Origin: Tridacna crocea
Taxonomy: Eukaryota; Mollusca; Bivalvia; Cardiida; Cardiidae
Assembly (NCBI GenBank): GCA_943736015.1
Contig: OX031059.1
Location: forward strand, 55,687,159 to 55,751,158
Direction: 5' to 3'
Length of the DNA: 64,000 nucleotides
Part shown: positions 51,135-62,359 of the stretch, one piece after another
Numbering within the stretch: the first letter of the stretch is position 1
Layout: each line of letters begins with the position of its first letter
The notes under the pieces: model-generated
Seen by the model: only the letters and a program-made list of their open reading frames with translations
Told to the model about the DNA's origin: nothing
Database searches by the model: none
Position numbers and translations under genes: made by a program

Positions 51135-51205
51135 CGATGTGAAAAAAAGCGAGGAAACATGAGTTTGTGAGCTGTCGCCAGAAAAAAAATGATACGGCAT
51201 TAATT
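51135..51205 (+). repeat. Decayed tail of the V-SINE-like family
   Basis: ACATGAGTTTGTGAGCTGTCGCC matches the 48473 SINE tail region, then AAGTTGAAAA. Confidence 0.45.
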
Positions 51206-51596
51206 TCAAAAAGTTGAAAAAAAAAAATCATCAAACGTACATTTTCTTATTTCAGATCTCAATCTTGATGATTGTAAAAGGAAATTATCTTATAAGTATT
51301 AAATTCTGGTCTTTTAGATAAATAGGATACATAAAACATCTTTGGCATACTGTCAGGATCAGACGGTATTCGATCTGAAAACAACCCGGGTATAAATTCT
51401 AGTTTATAATCATGTGGATACATGTATATCATAAACATAGCAGGGGGTCCGTTTGTCAATGAAACATTACGTAACACAATTAAGATACCCGGCTGGCTTA
51501 TCTAACAGTAAGACTCGGCCAGTATCGGCAAAGTCCGGCATAATCCGAACGTCCACGGAAAAAGAAAAAAATAGGATAGTGGCATTAAAAAACTGT

Positions 51597-51915
51597 AAAA
51601 AGGACCAAAAGTTTATTTTTTTACATGACTCAAACTTAGACCATTTGAAAGAGAAATGACTAATGTAACTCACTCCACTTGAGATAATTTTGACTTTTCA
51701 ACACAAAAAAAGAAAATTAAACAAATATTACAGTTTTTGACCTCGGAAAATGCGTTTTTCCTCTTTATTCTATATAAACCATACCTACAATTTTTAAGTT
51801 AAAAAAGGACCAAAAGTTCCTTTTCCGAAATTTTTAAAACTAAGTTCATTTGAAAGAGAATAAATTGAATTTTCTTACCTCACTTGAGATAATTTTCAAT
51901 TCTGAAAATTGATGA
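51597..51915. repeat. Two tandem units of about 110 bp, spaced
   Basis: AAAGGACCAAAAGTT ... CATTTGAAAGAGAA ... CACTTGAGATAATTTT occurs at 51597 and again at 51804. Confidence 0.7.
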
Positions 51916-52450
51916 AGTTATAAGCGTTTATTTACCTAGACCCTTCATAATTCTATATAAAAATATGCAGGTAAAATTGGCCAATATCGATTTTTCCATG
52001 TCCACGAAAGTTGGCTATGATACCGGGCAGAGCCATTCAGATCGGGTGGTATCCAGTCAAGTCAAATTAGGCAGAAGCCAACTGGGATGACCACAAAGAT
52101 ATATATAACTACTCACCACGACATGTCTAATCCCTTTTTAATCCGTATTTTAATCCAGTCCTCTTATAGTTTTAATACGGATTTTACATGGCACATTTTT
52201 TTTTTAAACAGTAGAGTATTAGGTTGAAATCATACTACGTCGCATGTGCGAGAAATCGTCAAACAATTTATAAGTATTCTCATCATGTTTTCTGCCAGAA
52301 AGTAAAATATCAGAAATGATAAATTGCTATGGTGGACGAAGGCACTTCGATACGAAAGAAAAACATATTACTCAGTGAAATCCGCCAAGCGAGAAGTATT
52401 GAAGACCCTATAGCCTTATAATGGCCTGAATACTCCTTATTCTTTCAGCG

Positions 52451-52679
52451 TTAACCCTTTCCCAAACAATCCCTGGTTTTTACGGGTCTGGAAAAGTAGC
52501 CTTTTGAAAACATTGTGGGAAAAGGAGAAAATGCTGGTAACCAGCATTTTCTCCTTTTCCCACAATGTTTTCTACACTATCATAGACAGAAATCATCTTT
52601 TCAACAAGAGTTGAATTGTCGTCTGCAAATGCTTTCAATTTGGTCTAGTCCAAAAGTTTGTCGTTTGGGAAAAGGTTAA
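52451..52679 (+). repeat. TTAA hairpin MITE type B
   Basis: Intact, a clean type B reference: CCCAAACAATCCCTGG and TTTGTCGTTTGGG ends. Confidence 0.95.
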
Positions 52680-52767
52680 ATATATAATCTAGACCGTCTT
52701 CGGCGTCTGAAAATAGAATCTACTGAAATTCAGATTTTTTATCTTATAAGCGCAACTAAATATGTGA

Positions 52768-52827
52768 ACGGCATGGATCCAAGATCAGACTGCATGTTTT
52801 GTGCAGTCTGATCTTGATCCATGCCGT
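52768..52827. repeat. Short hairpin repeat G
   Basis: ACGGCATGGATCCAAGATCA opposite TGATCTTGATCCATGCCGT, loop CATGTTTTG. Confidence 0.8.
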
Positions 52828-52829
52828 GC

Positions 52830-53387
52830 GTAAAAGCCGCTGTTTTTTTGCCCCTGGAGCAAAAAAAAAAATGAACTCTTTACCTTCTCCTGGGGACTTT
52901 TTTTTTTGTCTTGCTCACGACCGCTCTTTGAAACATTTTGAAAAGGAGAAATTGCTCGTGATCAGAACTTATCCTTTAGCCAAGATAGTTTCAAATATAC
53001 AGGTATAAAACACATCCTAGTTAGATGATAAATTTAGATAATTGGGGATCCACCTAAATCCCGATTCATTACTTTGATTGAGCAGGGATGTTTCCCGACG
53101 TCGCATGCTGAACGGTGCTTTCACAGATAGTATAGGAATTGTTCTTTCAAGAATCGATTTTACACTAGGTACTGCATAATGTACAGTTTAGTACCTAACT
53201 CGGAATTCCTCTCACAATTGTTGCTCCCTTTCGCGATTAGTTTAAGTCAAATCATGATTTCACCAAAGACCAGTCTCATTTTAAAGCATCCTGTCAGATT
53301 TAATCATAGTACATAATTTGGTTAAAATGACATCGGAGTTTCACCAGTCAAGCGCTTCTTCTTCTCTAGGGTCGAAAAACGTCTTCC
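52830..53387. other. Mostly unassigned
   Basis: A very decayed MITE core may lie at 52868-52985 (GAAAAGGAGAAATTGCTCG). Nothing else. Confidence 0.35.
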
Positions 53388-53616
53388 TGAACCCATTACC
53401 AAACGACAATATTTTAGACTGGTCCAAATTGAAAGCATTTGCAGACGAGAAAATAAAAGTGACTGAAAATTTGAAATTTGTTTTGTGAAGGGTAGAAAAC
53501 ATTGTGGGAAAAGGAGAAAATGCTGGTTACCAGCATTTTCTCCTTTTCCCGTAATATTTCCTAAAGGCTTGTTTCTCAGGGGCGTCAAAAGTAGGGATTG
53601 TGTGGTAATGGGTTAA
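53388..53616 (-). repeat. TTAA hairpin MITE type A
   Basis: Left terminal TTAA mutated (TGAA). Otherwise intact. Confidence 0.93.
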
Positions 53617-53628
53617 CCACTAATTCAA

Positions 53629-53842
53629 GGCCGTCGGAACTGGTCCGGCCGGTCCGGCCATGGCAGTACCAAATTTTCGGCCGAAAATGAAAAATGGCCG
53701 GACCAATTTTCGAAAAAATGCTTCATATAAATCTCAAAAAATGCGCCAGAATGCACCAGAGAGCGTCTTATTTTCAAATTTTTTCCGGGGGAGCATGCCG
53801 AACTGGCCGGACCAAATGAAATTTCCTTCCGACGGGCCTGAC
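53629..53842. repeat. TIR element with GGCCGTCGGAA termini
   Basis: GGCCGTCGGAACTGGTCCGG opposite CTGGCCGGACC ... TTCCTTCCGACGGGCC. Contains GGTCCGGCC palindromes. Confidence 0.6.
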
Positions 53843-53884
53843 TATATAAGCGTCACTTTGGGATAAAACCAACTAGTGGTCCTG

Positions 53885-54062
53885 AAACTCCGTATCAAAT
53901 GACAAAAAAAAAGGATTCATCCAAATTAAAAGCATCTGAAAACAAACCAAGGGTGATTGCTGTCTTTAAAAACAGTACAAAACAAAATGGCGAAAAAGTT
54001 GAAGATGCCGGTAATCAGTGTTTTCTTCTTATCCAAATAGTTTCAAAACGCCCGTTCCGGAA
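53885..54062 (-). repeat. TTAA hairpin MITE, strongly diverged
   Basis: ATCAAATGACAAAAA arm and ATGCCGGTAATCAGTG core. Confidence 0.55.
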
Positions 54063-54305
54063 GGCCGGAAGGTTCGTTTAAACACACAGTTATGTAGAAA
54101 AAAATTAATGGACAGAAATCATATATTTTTCTAAAACAACATTCACGTTTTTGTGTCGACATTTTAGAGATAAGGACCAAGTGGGGAAGAATTACTGCCT
54201 TACTTTGAAAAGAGAATTATTTATTCTATTTGAAGCTTTTCAGAGCGAGTCTTGCTTTTCAATAGCGAGTGTAAATACGATCTATTTTTCCTTTGATAAC
54301 GTATT

Positions 54306-54534
54306 TTAACTCATTACCACACGAGAAAAATTTAGACTGGTCCAAATTGAAAGCATTTGCAGACGACAAAATAAAGGTGACTGAAAAATTGAAATTTGTT
54401 CTGGGAAGGGTAGAAAACACTGTGGGAAAAGGAGAAAATGCTGGTTACCAGCATTTTCTCCTTTTCTCACGGGGTTTTCAAAAGGCTTCTTTCTCAGGGG
54501 CGTCAAAAGTAGGGATTGTGTGGTAATGGGTTAA
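54306..54534 (-). repeat. TTAA hairpin MITE type A
   Basis: Close to the 1311 copy in arms. Hairpin outer stem damaged (CTCACGGGGTTTTC). Confidence 0.94.
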
Positions 54535-54671
54535 ATGAATTTGTATAGAGTAGAAATGATTGAAATAATAATAGGCTATAGCGTAAGAAATACACTGCAT
54601 TCAGTAGGTCTCTATAATATTCCAATGATGTATCACATAACTTCTGTCCCATAGCTTTCATTGCTTTTTGC

Positions 54672-54745
54672 AGCCATTGTAGATCAAAGATCAGAAAACC
54701 CAGAAAGCGCAGTCTGATTTTTCGGTCTACACTGTCTGCTATATC
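54672..54745. repeat. Short hairpin repeat G, diverged
   Basis: GATCAAAGATCAGAAAACCC and GCGCAGTCTGATTTTTCGGT. Confidence 0.6.
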
Positions 54746-54821
54746 GATAGGTGAGTGCAACACTATTCTAAGTGCCTGTACAATGTACAGGCACTTAGAA
54801 TAGTGTTGCACTCACCTATCG
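54745..54821. repeat. Perfect 77-bp palindrome, copy 1
   Basis: Two 38-base arms around one A, with no mismatch: CGATAGGTGAGTGCAACACT ... to the mirror ... AGTGTTGCACTCACCTATCG. Centre CTGTACAATGTACAG. Non-coding. Confidence 0.97.
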
Positions 54822-55170
54822 TATTGTGAGATTATAAATTGTGATCATGAAAGACTTGAAAAGTCTTACAAAGCTTGCAACACGCGTACTCGTATTTGTG
54901 TTTTTAAACTCATTTTCAACAGTATTTTTCGTCATCCCCAGCTCTAGTCTTTCCATTTACACTCCATGCTGACAATATTCTAGGCCAATACGGTTTCGAA
55001 CAAGACCTTTTTTTTTTCTAAACTTTCACTTAGATATCTAGATAAAACATGTGACCACCTAGAACTGTACCGTCTGTACCCTAGAGACAAACTGAATAAA
55101 GTTGATATGGTAGAAAACGATTAATGGACAGAAATCACTTACTATTTACATGAGCAATTGTTTTCTTTTC

Positions 55171-55422
55171 TTAACCCTTTCCCAAACAATCCCTGGTTTT
55201 TACGGGTCTGGAATAGTAGCCTTTTAAAAACATTGTGGGAAAAGGAGAAAATGCTGGTAACCAGCATTTTCTCCTTTTCCCACAATGTTTTCTATCCTAT
55301 CATGGACAGAAATCACCTTTTCAGCAAGAGTTGAATTGTCGTCTGCAAATGGTTTCAATTTGCAGAATCAAATGCTTTCAATTTGGTCTAGTCCAAAAGT
55401 TTGTTGTTTGGGAAAGGGTTAA
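55171..55422 (+). repeat. TTAA hairpin MITE type B with internal duplication
   Basis: A 24-bp piece of the right arm (CAAATG(C/G)TTTCAATTTG) is repeated. Confidence 0.93.
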
Positions 55423-55670
55423 GCAACATTCACGTTTTTGTGTAGACATTTCAGAGATTAGGGCCAAGTGGGGAAGAATGGTACAGACCTATTATCGACA
55501 CAAAGTTTTTTCTTGGCTTGAGACAAGATTTCTATTCCCCTTATTCGACTCTTTGTAATGCATGACAATCATTCGAGCAGGATCGTTGGCCCAGGGACGC
55601 AATTTCATCAAGTTGGAATAAAGGCTTTGAGATGATGCTACACTTCTATAAGCTGTGCCCTGGCATAAGG

Positions 55671-56453
55671 CAGTGTTTCAGCCAGCTATGATAAAAAGGG
55701 GGCCAGTTGGCCCCCCGAAATCCTAAACAGGGGCCAATCGTCTTGAGCATGGGGCGGGGGGGGGGACTGTATTCTTTCAATATTAGACTGAATACATATA
55801 ACATTCTTTTTAAAATACCTTAGGAATTAAAGATCCTCTTTCCTTTCAAGTTTGTTCCTTTCTGTGGAGCTTTGCCGAAGTCAAACATCTTAAAATAATT
55901 GGGGTTTTTATGTCGTTGGGACCTTTCAGATTAATCAGGCTTTCGGTCACCTGAAGTTTGTGATCCTATTACTTTTGCTATTTTTCCAGTATTTGATGGC
56001 CCTAACTCTTCACTTTCATTTGGGCCTGTGAAAAAGTCGGTTAATTCTTCTTTTCATTTTTCCGCCGGTTGTTTCGTAGTTCGTCATGTAAATGTTACTA
56101 TAAACAGATTACCCGCTCTTTGTAGCTTTTTCATAATTTACAAATGATTGCTGTAAAAGGCGAGGAACCAGTACAAAAAAATTATGACTGGTTTTATGCA
56201 TTCGAAAGTTTATGTGGTACTGCATGGTTAAAGAAACTAAGCCAGTCGCGATTTCGTTCCATTAATTTTCGTACGCAATGCAGTTTCGTCCCATACACTT
56301 TCGCACCTTGGCGCGGTCGTGTACAGGTAAATCGATTTTTGGGGGCCTAATATGATTTTTAGCGCCAGATCTGGCGTGCCACGTTTGGAATTGTGCGGGA
56401 ATCATTATTTATTTGCGGGAATCCCGCAAGGGCGCATCCTGGCTGAAACACTG
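55671..56453. mobile_element. Candidate non-autonomous hAT-like element
   Basis: Termini CAGTGTTTCAGCCAG and CTGGCTGAAACACTG are exact inverted repeats of the form seen in many hAT elements. Flanks GCATAAGG and ATAAGGGG share only six bases. No transposase frame. Confidence 0.6.
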
Positions 56454-56599
56454 ATAAGGGGGCTTAATGCATCTCTGTGATACGTCATACCAATCAGGTC
56501 ATCATACAATTCTGGACCAAAACAAAAACAAAAAATCAATTTTGTCCTCTGAAGCATGCGGTAGACTTGTCCTTAAACATGTAGAAAAATTGACCGATT

Positions 56600-56676
56600 G
56601 AAAAAAGGTTTTGGCCCAGGTCAGCCTACGTGGTCTATGCAGGCTGACCTCGTCAATACCTTTTGCAGATTCATAA
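56600..56676. repeat. Palindromic repeat F (host of MITE at 56674)
   Basis: GCCCAGGTCAGCCTACGTGG ... GCAGGCTGACCTC ... TTTTGCAGATTCAT. The MITE follows at the expected TTAA. Confidence 0.7.
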
Positions 56677-56906
56677 ACCCTTTCCCAAACAATTCCTGGT
56701 TTTACGACCCTGAAATAGTTCTGAAGCCTTCTGAAAACATTGTGGGAAAAGGAGAAAATGCTGGTAACCAGCATTTTCTCCTTTTCCCACAATGTTTTCT
56801 ACCCTGCTGGAAACAAATTTCAAGTTTTGAGGCATGTTTATTATGTCGTCTGCAAGTGCTTTCAATTTGGACCAGTCCAGAATTTTTTTGTTTGGTAAAA
56901 GGTTAA
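56674..56906 (+). repeat. TTAA hairpin MITE, B-left/A-right hybrid
   Basis: Left terminus CCCAAACAATTCCTGG (B), right arm with TTGGACCAGTCC and GTTTGGTAAAAGG (A). Confidence 0.92.
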
Positions 56907-56959
56907 GGCTTGTTTAAACAGATCATGGTTCATATGAGTTAATTTCTAGAAAGAGGGGT

Positions 56960-57188
56960 TTAACTCATTACCAAACGACAAAATTCTAGACTGGTCCAAA
57001 TTGAAAGCATTTGCAGACGACAAAATAAAAGTGACTGAAAATTTGAAATTTGTTTTGTGAAGGGTAAAAAACATTGTGAGAAAAGGAGAAAATGCTGGTC
57101 ACCAGCATTTTCTCCTTTTCCCACAATGTTTTCTAAAGGCTTCTTTCTTGGGGTCGTCAAAAATAGGGATTGTGTGGTAATGGGTTAA
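56960..57188 (-). repeat. TTAA hairpin MITE type A
   Basis: Intact. Unit 1 of a tandem segmental duplication. Confidence 0.94.
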
Positions 57189-57325
57189 ACATGTAGAAAA
57201 ATGACTCATTTAAAAAAAAAAGGTTTTTGCCCAGGTCAGCCTCCTCGTCAATACCTTTTGCAGATTCAGTAAGGCCCATTTTAACAGATCATGGTTCATA
57301 TGAGTTAATTTCTAGGAAGAGGGAT
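57189..57325. repeat. Segmental duplication spacer with F remnant
   Basis: Repeats 56575-56672 joined to 56907-56959 (ACATGTAGAAAAATGAC ... GATCATGGTTCATATGAG), lacking the MITE at 56674. Confidence 0.8.
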
Positions 57326-57556
57326 TTAACTCATTGCCATACGACAAAATTCTAGATTGGTCCAAATTGAAAGCATTTGCAGACGACAAAATAAAAATGA
57401 CTGAAAATTTGAAATTTGTTTTGTGAAGGGTAGAAAACATTGTGGGAAAAAGGAGAAAATGCTGGTAACCAGCATTTTCTCCTTTTCTCACAATGTTTTC
57501 TAAAGGCTTCTTTCTCAGGGTCGTCAGAAAATAGGAATTGTGTGGTAACGGGTTAA
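57326..57556 (-). repeat. TTAA hairpin MITE type A
   Basis: Duplicate of the 56960 copy. Shares its right TTAA with the next element. Confidence 0.94.
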
Positions 57557-57781
57557 CCCTTTACCAAAAAATCCCTTGTTTTCACGACCCTGAGAAAGAA
57601 GCCTTCTGAAAACATTGTGGAAAAAGGAGAAAATGCTGGTAACCAGCATTTTCTCCTTTTCCCACAATGTTTTATACCTTTCTCGAAACATTTTTTTATT
57701 TTTAAGTTACCTTCATTTTGTCTTCTGCAAGTGCTTCCAAATTGGACCAGTCTAAAATTATGTCGTTTGGTAAAGAGTTAA
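57553..57781 (+). repeat. TTAA hairpin MITE type A/B mixture
   Basis: Opposite orientation to its left neighbour, joined through one TTAA. Confidence 0.92.
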
Positions 57782-57854
57782 GCCAAATTTAAACAATGGA
57801 TGGCTCATACAAGTTATTTTCTAGGAAGAGGGGTTTAATATATCGATAAAAAAT

Positions 57855-57960
57855 ATCAAACCATATCAGTCTGCACAGCCAGCAAAGGCTGACTTGGGTC
57901 AAAAGTTTCAGCTACAGGTAAATCTTCTATATGTCCAAGGACCATTCTGCCCTATGATTC
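57855..57960. repeat. Palindromic repeat F, diverged
   Basis: ATATCAGTCTGCACAGCC and AAGGCTGACTTGGGTC remain. Confidence 0.5.
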
Positions 57961-57964
57961 AAAA

Positions 57965-58327
57965 GGTTTGCTAAACAGAAATGGATTTTTTATAGATCCA
58001 TACATAAATGATAGTTTGCTTGGTATAAGGCCTTTCAGAGATGCATAAAATGCTTTTGCCAGAGTGCAACTCATAAATTAAATTATAAGTCTAGGCTAAA
58101 TGGTTTCAAGCGTTCCTTTTTGTTTTTTATGTAAAATAGGCCATCCATGGTATTATGTACTTCATTTAACCTGACCCAGGTCAAAATCATTTGCATAAAT
58201 CAATATTCTATTTTTACCCCCAGCATCCCTCGTCAATTGTCCCGAATGATCACGGAAATATTTCGCATGGCATACGCCAATCATTTCTTCATCTACTAGA
58301 TAATTTAATTGAAAAAATTCCAGTAAA
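57965..58327. other. No feature recognised
   Basis: AT-rich intergenic DNA. Confidence 0.5.
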
Positions 58328-61065
58328 ACAAGAGGACCATGATGGTCCTATATCGCTCACCTGAGTACCAAGCGGTAAAGATTTACAATGAAGATAAATA
58401 CCAAATATCGAAGTGCAAGGCCAAAGCTTTAGGTCTTCTTGGTTTAGATAAGAAGATAATCTGTCTTAACCAAATCCGGTTATATAAATATTTAAGAGAA
58501 GTTTGAATGATATTTGTCCAATAGTTGTTGAAAAATAGGGAGAACAAGATATTTCATCAAAGGAAAATGACTTTGTAAAAATTCAATGAACCGTCACCAA
58601 AATATAATATGCACATTCTTGCTTGGCACCGAGTCTCTCTAAAATTTGAATGAAATCTGTCCTGTAGTTGTTGAGAACAAGCTCTGACAAGAAAATGCTA
58701 CAGAAAGACTGCTGGATGGATGGACGGACCAACAAGCTGACTCCTATATACCTCCAGAACAGAGTTTTGAAGGAATAATAACAAAGCCCTAGGCCTTTTG
58801 GTGTGTGGCAAAAAGTTGCCTGATTTGAGCAAACTTAGTAGAGAATGTTTGCCGATTCAAGACTTTCTATACAAGTTAATATTATAATGTTGTTAAATAC
58901 ACCAACAACTACAGTGGTTGTCCAGGGACATGTTCATGGGTAATGGCTATTGTAAACACATCAACAATGTATTTACACTTGCAATAGTCTTGCACCAACC
59001 TTTCAATGCGTCCAGCTTACAAAAATTTGCCCTTCAAGTGTGACACTGACCTTGGCCCTACCTGAACAGATCTTTCAAATGGTACTTCATTTCATGGTGG
59101 AGTATATGCCCAAAATCTTTTTTTTTTTTTTTTTTTTTTTTTGGGGGGGGGGGGGGGATTTCCTTCTTTATCTCTATGTGAAATCTGAGAACCCACAACA
59201 TAGGGCCAATTTCTACACTAGGGCCATTATTTGAAGTCTTTTGGTAGAGGGCCGCTAGATGATACTACATGCCATATATGAGAGCTCTAGCCTTTATGGT
59301 TTGGGACAAGAAGATTTCTAAAGATTTCCTTCTTTATCTCTATGTGAAATCCAAGAACCCACAACGTAGGGCTATTTTCAACACTAGGGCCATAATTTGA
59401 AGTATTTTGGTAGAGGGCCACTAGATGATGCTACATGCCAAATATGAAAGCTCTAGCCCTTAAGGTTTGGGACAAGAAGATTTTTGAAGATTTCCTTCTT
59501 TATCTCTATGTGAAATCCGAGAACCCACAACATAGGGCCAATTTCCATACTAGGGCCATTATTTGAAGTATTTTAATAGGGGGCCACTAGATGATACTAC
59601 ATGCCATATATGAGAGCTCTAGCCTTTATGGTTTGGGACAAGAAGATTTTTAAAGATTTCCTTCTTTATCTCTATGTGAAATCCAAGAACCCACAACATA
59701 GGGCTATTTTCAACACTAGGGCCATAATTTGAAGTATTTTGGTAGAGGGCCACTAGATGATGCTACATGCCAAATATGAAAGCTCTAGCCCTTAAGGTTT
59801 GGGACAAGAAGATTTTTGAAGATTTCCTTCTTTATCTCTATGTGAAATCCGAGAACCCACAACATAGGGCCAATTTCCATACTAGGGCCATTATTTGAAG
59901 TATTTTAATAGGGGGCCACTAGATGATACTACATGCCATATATGAGAGCTCTAGCCTTTATGGTTTGGGACAAGAAGATTTTTAAAGATTTCCTTCTTTA
60001 TCTCTATGTGAAATCCAAGAACCCACAACATAGGGCCATTTTCAACACTAGGGCCATAATTTGAAGTATTTTGGTAGAGGGCCACTAGATGACGCTGCAT
60101 GCCAAATATGAAAGCTCTAGCCCTTAAGGTTTGGGACATAAAGTTTTTTACAGATTTCCTTCTCTATCTCTATGTGGAATCAGAGAACCCACAACATAGG
60201 GCCAATTTCCACACTAGGGCCATTATTTGAAGTATTTTGGTAGAGGGCCACTAGATGATACTACATGCCATATATGAGAGCTCTAGCCCTTATGGTTTGG
60301 GACAAGAAGATTTTTAAAGATTTCCTTCTTTATCTCTATGTGAAATCCGAGAACCCACAACATAGGGCCATTTTCAAACTAGGGCCATAATTTGAAGTAT
60401 TTTGGTAGAGGGTCACTAGATGATGCTACATGCCAAATATGAAAGCTCTGGCCCTTACGGTTTGGGACAAGAAGATTTTTAAAGATTTCCTTCTTTATCT
60501 CTATGTGAAATCCGAGAACCCACAACATAGGGCCAATTTCTACACTAGGGCCATTATTTGAAGTATTTTAATAGAGGGCCACTAGATGATACTACATGCC
60601 ATATATAAGAGCTCTAGCCTTTATGGTTTGGGACAAGAAAATTTTTAAAGATTTCCTTCTTTATCTCCATGTGAAATCCAAGAACCCACAACATAGGGCC
60701 ATTTTCAACACTAGGGCGATAATTTGAAGTATTTTGGTAGAGGGTCACTAGATGATGCTACATGCAAAATATGAGAGCTCTAGCCCTTACGGTTTGGGAC
60801 AAGAAGATTTTTAAAGTTTTTTCTCTCGGTTGCCATGGCAACCAAAGTTCTCCATGGAATTCAAATCTTTGAAGTATTTTGAAAGTGCATCACCTAAGGA
60901 TCATTTCTGTGAAGTTTCACTGAAATCTGTTAGGCGGTTTCAGAGGAGAAGAATTTTTAAGTAATTGTTCACGGACAGACGGACAGACACACGGACGGAC
61001 GGACGCCGGACAACGATCGATCACAATAGCTCACCCTGAGCACTATGTGCTTAGGTGAGCTAAAA
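58328..61065 (+). mobile_element. Terminal-hairpin element with ten 166-bp units in dimers
   Basis: Complete element. Left ACAAGAGGACCATGATGGTC and ATCGCTCACCTGAG; right GGTTGCCATGGCAACC, GACGGACAGAC-rich spacer, CACCCTGAGCACTATGTGC and GGTGAGCTAAA. Array 59118-60800: GAACCCACAACATAGGGC recurs every 166 bp. Units are distantly like those at 3532-5304. Confidence 0.8.
59118..59157 (+). repeat. T25-G15 homopolymer junction
   Basis: 25 T followed directly by 15 G at the start of the first array unit. Possibly a sequencing or assembly weak spot. Confidence 0.9.
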
Positions 61066-61120
61066 AGCAAGCATTGCAATTTCAAAGTTATTTTTGAGGG
61101 AAATATCTCCTCATTGGACA

Positions 61121-61150
61121 GTGTGGATCCAAGATCAGACTGCACATTCT
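61121..61150. repeat. Short hairpin repeat G, half
   Basis: GTGGATCCAAGATCAGACTG CACATTC without its mirror. Confidence 0.5.
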
Positions 61151-61311
61151 TCATCTTTGAACCCAAGAACATAAACAACATGGCTTCATGATGGACGTCA
61201 ATGCAATGCTAAATACAAACTATCAAATACAACAGTCTAAAGTTTGTAGCTTTGTACATGAAAGTCTGTGGAATTCTACATGTATATATAATGTATATGT
61301 ACAAATGTATA

Positions 61312-61485
61312 TGTACAAAATAAAGGTAACTGAAAAGTTGAAATTTGTTCTGGGAAGGGTAGAAAACACTATGGGAAAAGGAGAAAATGCTGGTTACCAG
61401 CATTTTCTCCTTTTCCTACAGTGTTTTCTAAAGGCTTCTTTCTCAGGGGCGTCAAAAGGAGGGATTGTGTGGTAATGGGTAATCA
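61312..61485 (-). repeat. TTAA hairpin MITE, left-truncated
   Basis: Joined at ACAAAATAAAGG to (ATGTACA)-rich DNA. Right end GGTAATGGGTAAT. Confidence 0.9.
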
Positions 61486-61663
61486 GGTTGTGCCATTTAC
61501 CAATTTCAACTTGGTATTCTGTGTACTTTCATTTTGAACGCTTTTCTGTCTTCCTAGAAAATATTAAATACAAAACATGGTATCCTCTTCTTGAGAAATG
61601 TAATTTTTAATTATAATAATGTACATGAGCTTTCGGCGGTACAACCACCTTCTTCTAGTGTGA

Positions 61664-61858
61664 TCACTGGCGGATCCAGGGGGGTTTCATGGGGGGGTTC
61701 AAACCCCCCCCCCCCCAAATTTCCAGATTTTTTGATGGACTTCCAACTCACTGGCGACTGATTTGTGCTTTGGGTCCATGTCTGCATATCTGAGATTGAC
61801 CGAGTTGAACCCCCCTCCCCCTGAAGAAATCCTGGATCCGCCCCTGGTGATCCTGTGA
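61664..61858. repeat. TIR element, CACTGGCGGATCC termini
   Basis: CACTGGCGGATCCAGGGGGG opposite CCTGGATCCGCCCCTGGTG. C-run and G-run interior. Family common in animal genomes by my recollection; superfamily not assigned. Confidence 0.65.
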
Positions 61859-61993
61859 TACAATCACATTTAGTGCTGTTTCTGCTACAACTGTACAGAT
61901 ATTAGCAGACACTACAGACCCAAGATATGACTCCACGTTCTGTACACTGTTCATAAAAGCAACTGAACATTTTGTTTACCTTATCGCTTGTAC

Positions 61994-62221
61994 TTAACCC
62001 TTTACTGCACAATCCCGACTTGTAAAGACCCTGAGAAAGAAGCCGTAAGAAAACATTGTTTGAAAAGGAGAAAATGCTGATAAACAACATTTTCTCCTTT
62101 TAAAACAATGTTTTCCACCCTTTCCAGATTAATTTTCAATTTTTGAGTCACCCTAATTTTGTTGTCTGCAAATGTTTTCAATTTGGGCCAATAAATATTT
62201 TGCTGTTTGGTAAAGAGTTAA
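61994..62221 (+). repeat. TTAA hairpin MITE type A
   Basis: Hairpin changed on both arms (TTGTTTGAAAAGG and CCTTTTAAAACAA). Confidence 0.92.
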
Positions 62222-62262
62222 GATGCTCTCTAAACTGTAGGTTACCTGGGCCAACCACACAT

Positions 62263-62338
62263 CGATAGGTGAGTGCAACACTATTCTAAGTGCCTGTACA
62301 TTGTACAGGCACTTGGAATAGTGTTGCACTCACCTATC
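62263..62338. repeat. Near-perfect palindrome, copy 2
   Basis: Same sequence as 54745-54821 except for a few bases. Arms differ at one pair (T opposite G). Centre CTGTACATTGTACAG. Confidence 0.97.
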
Positions 62339-62359
62339 AACATTTTGTAAACAACATTT

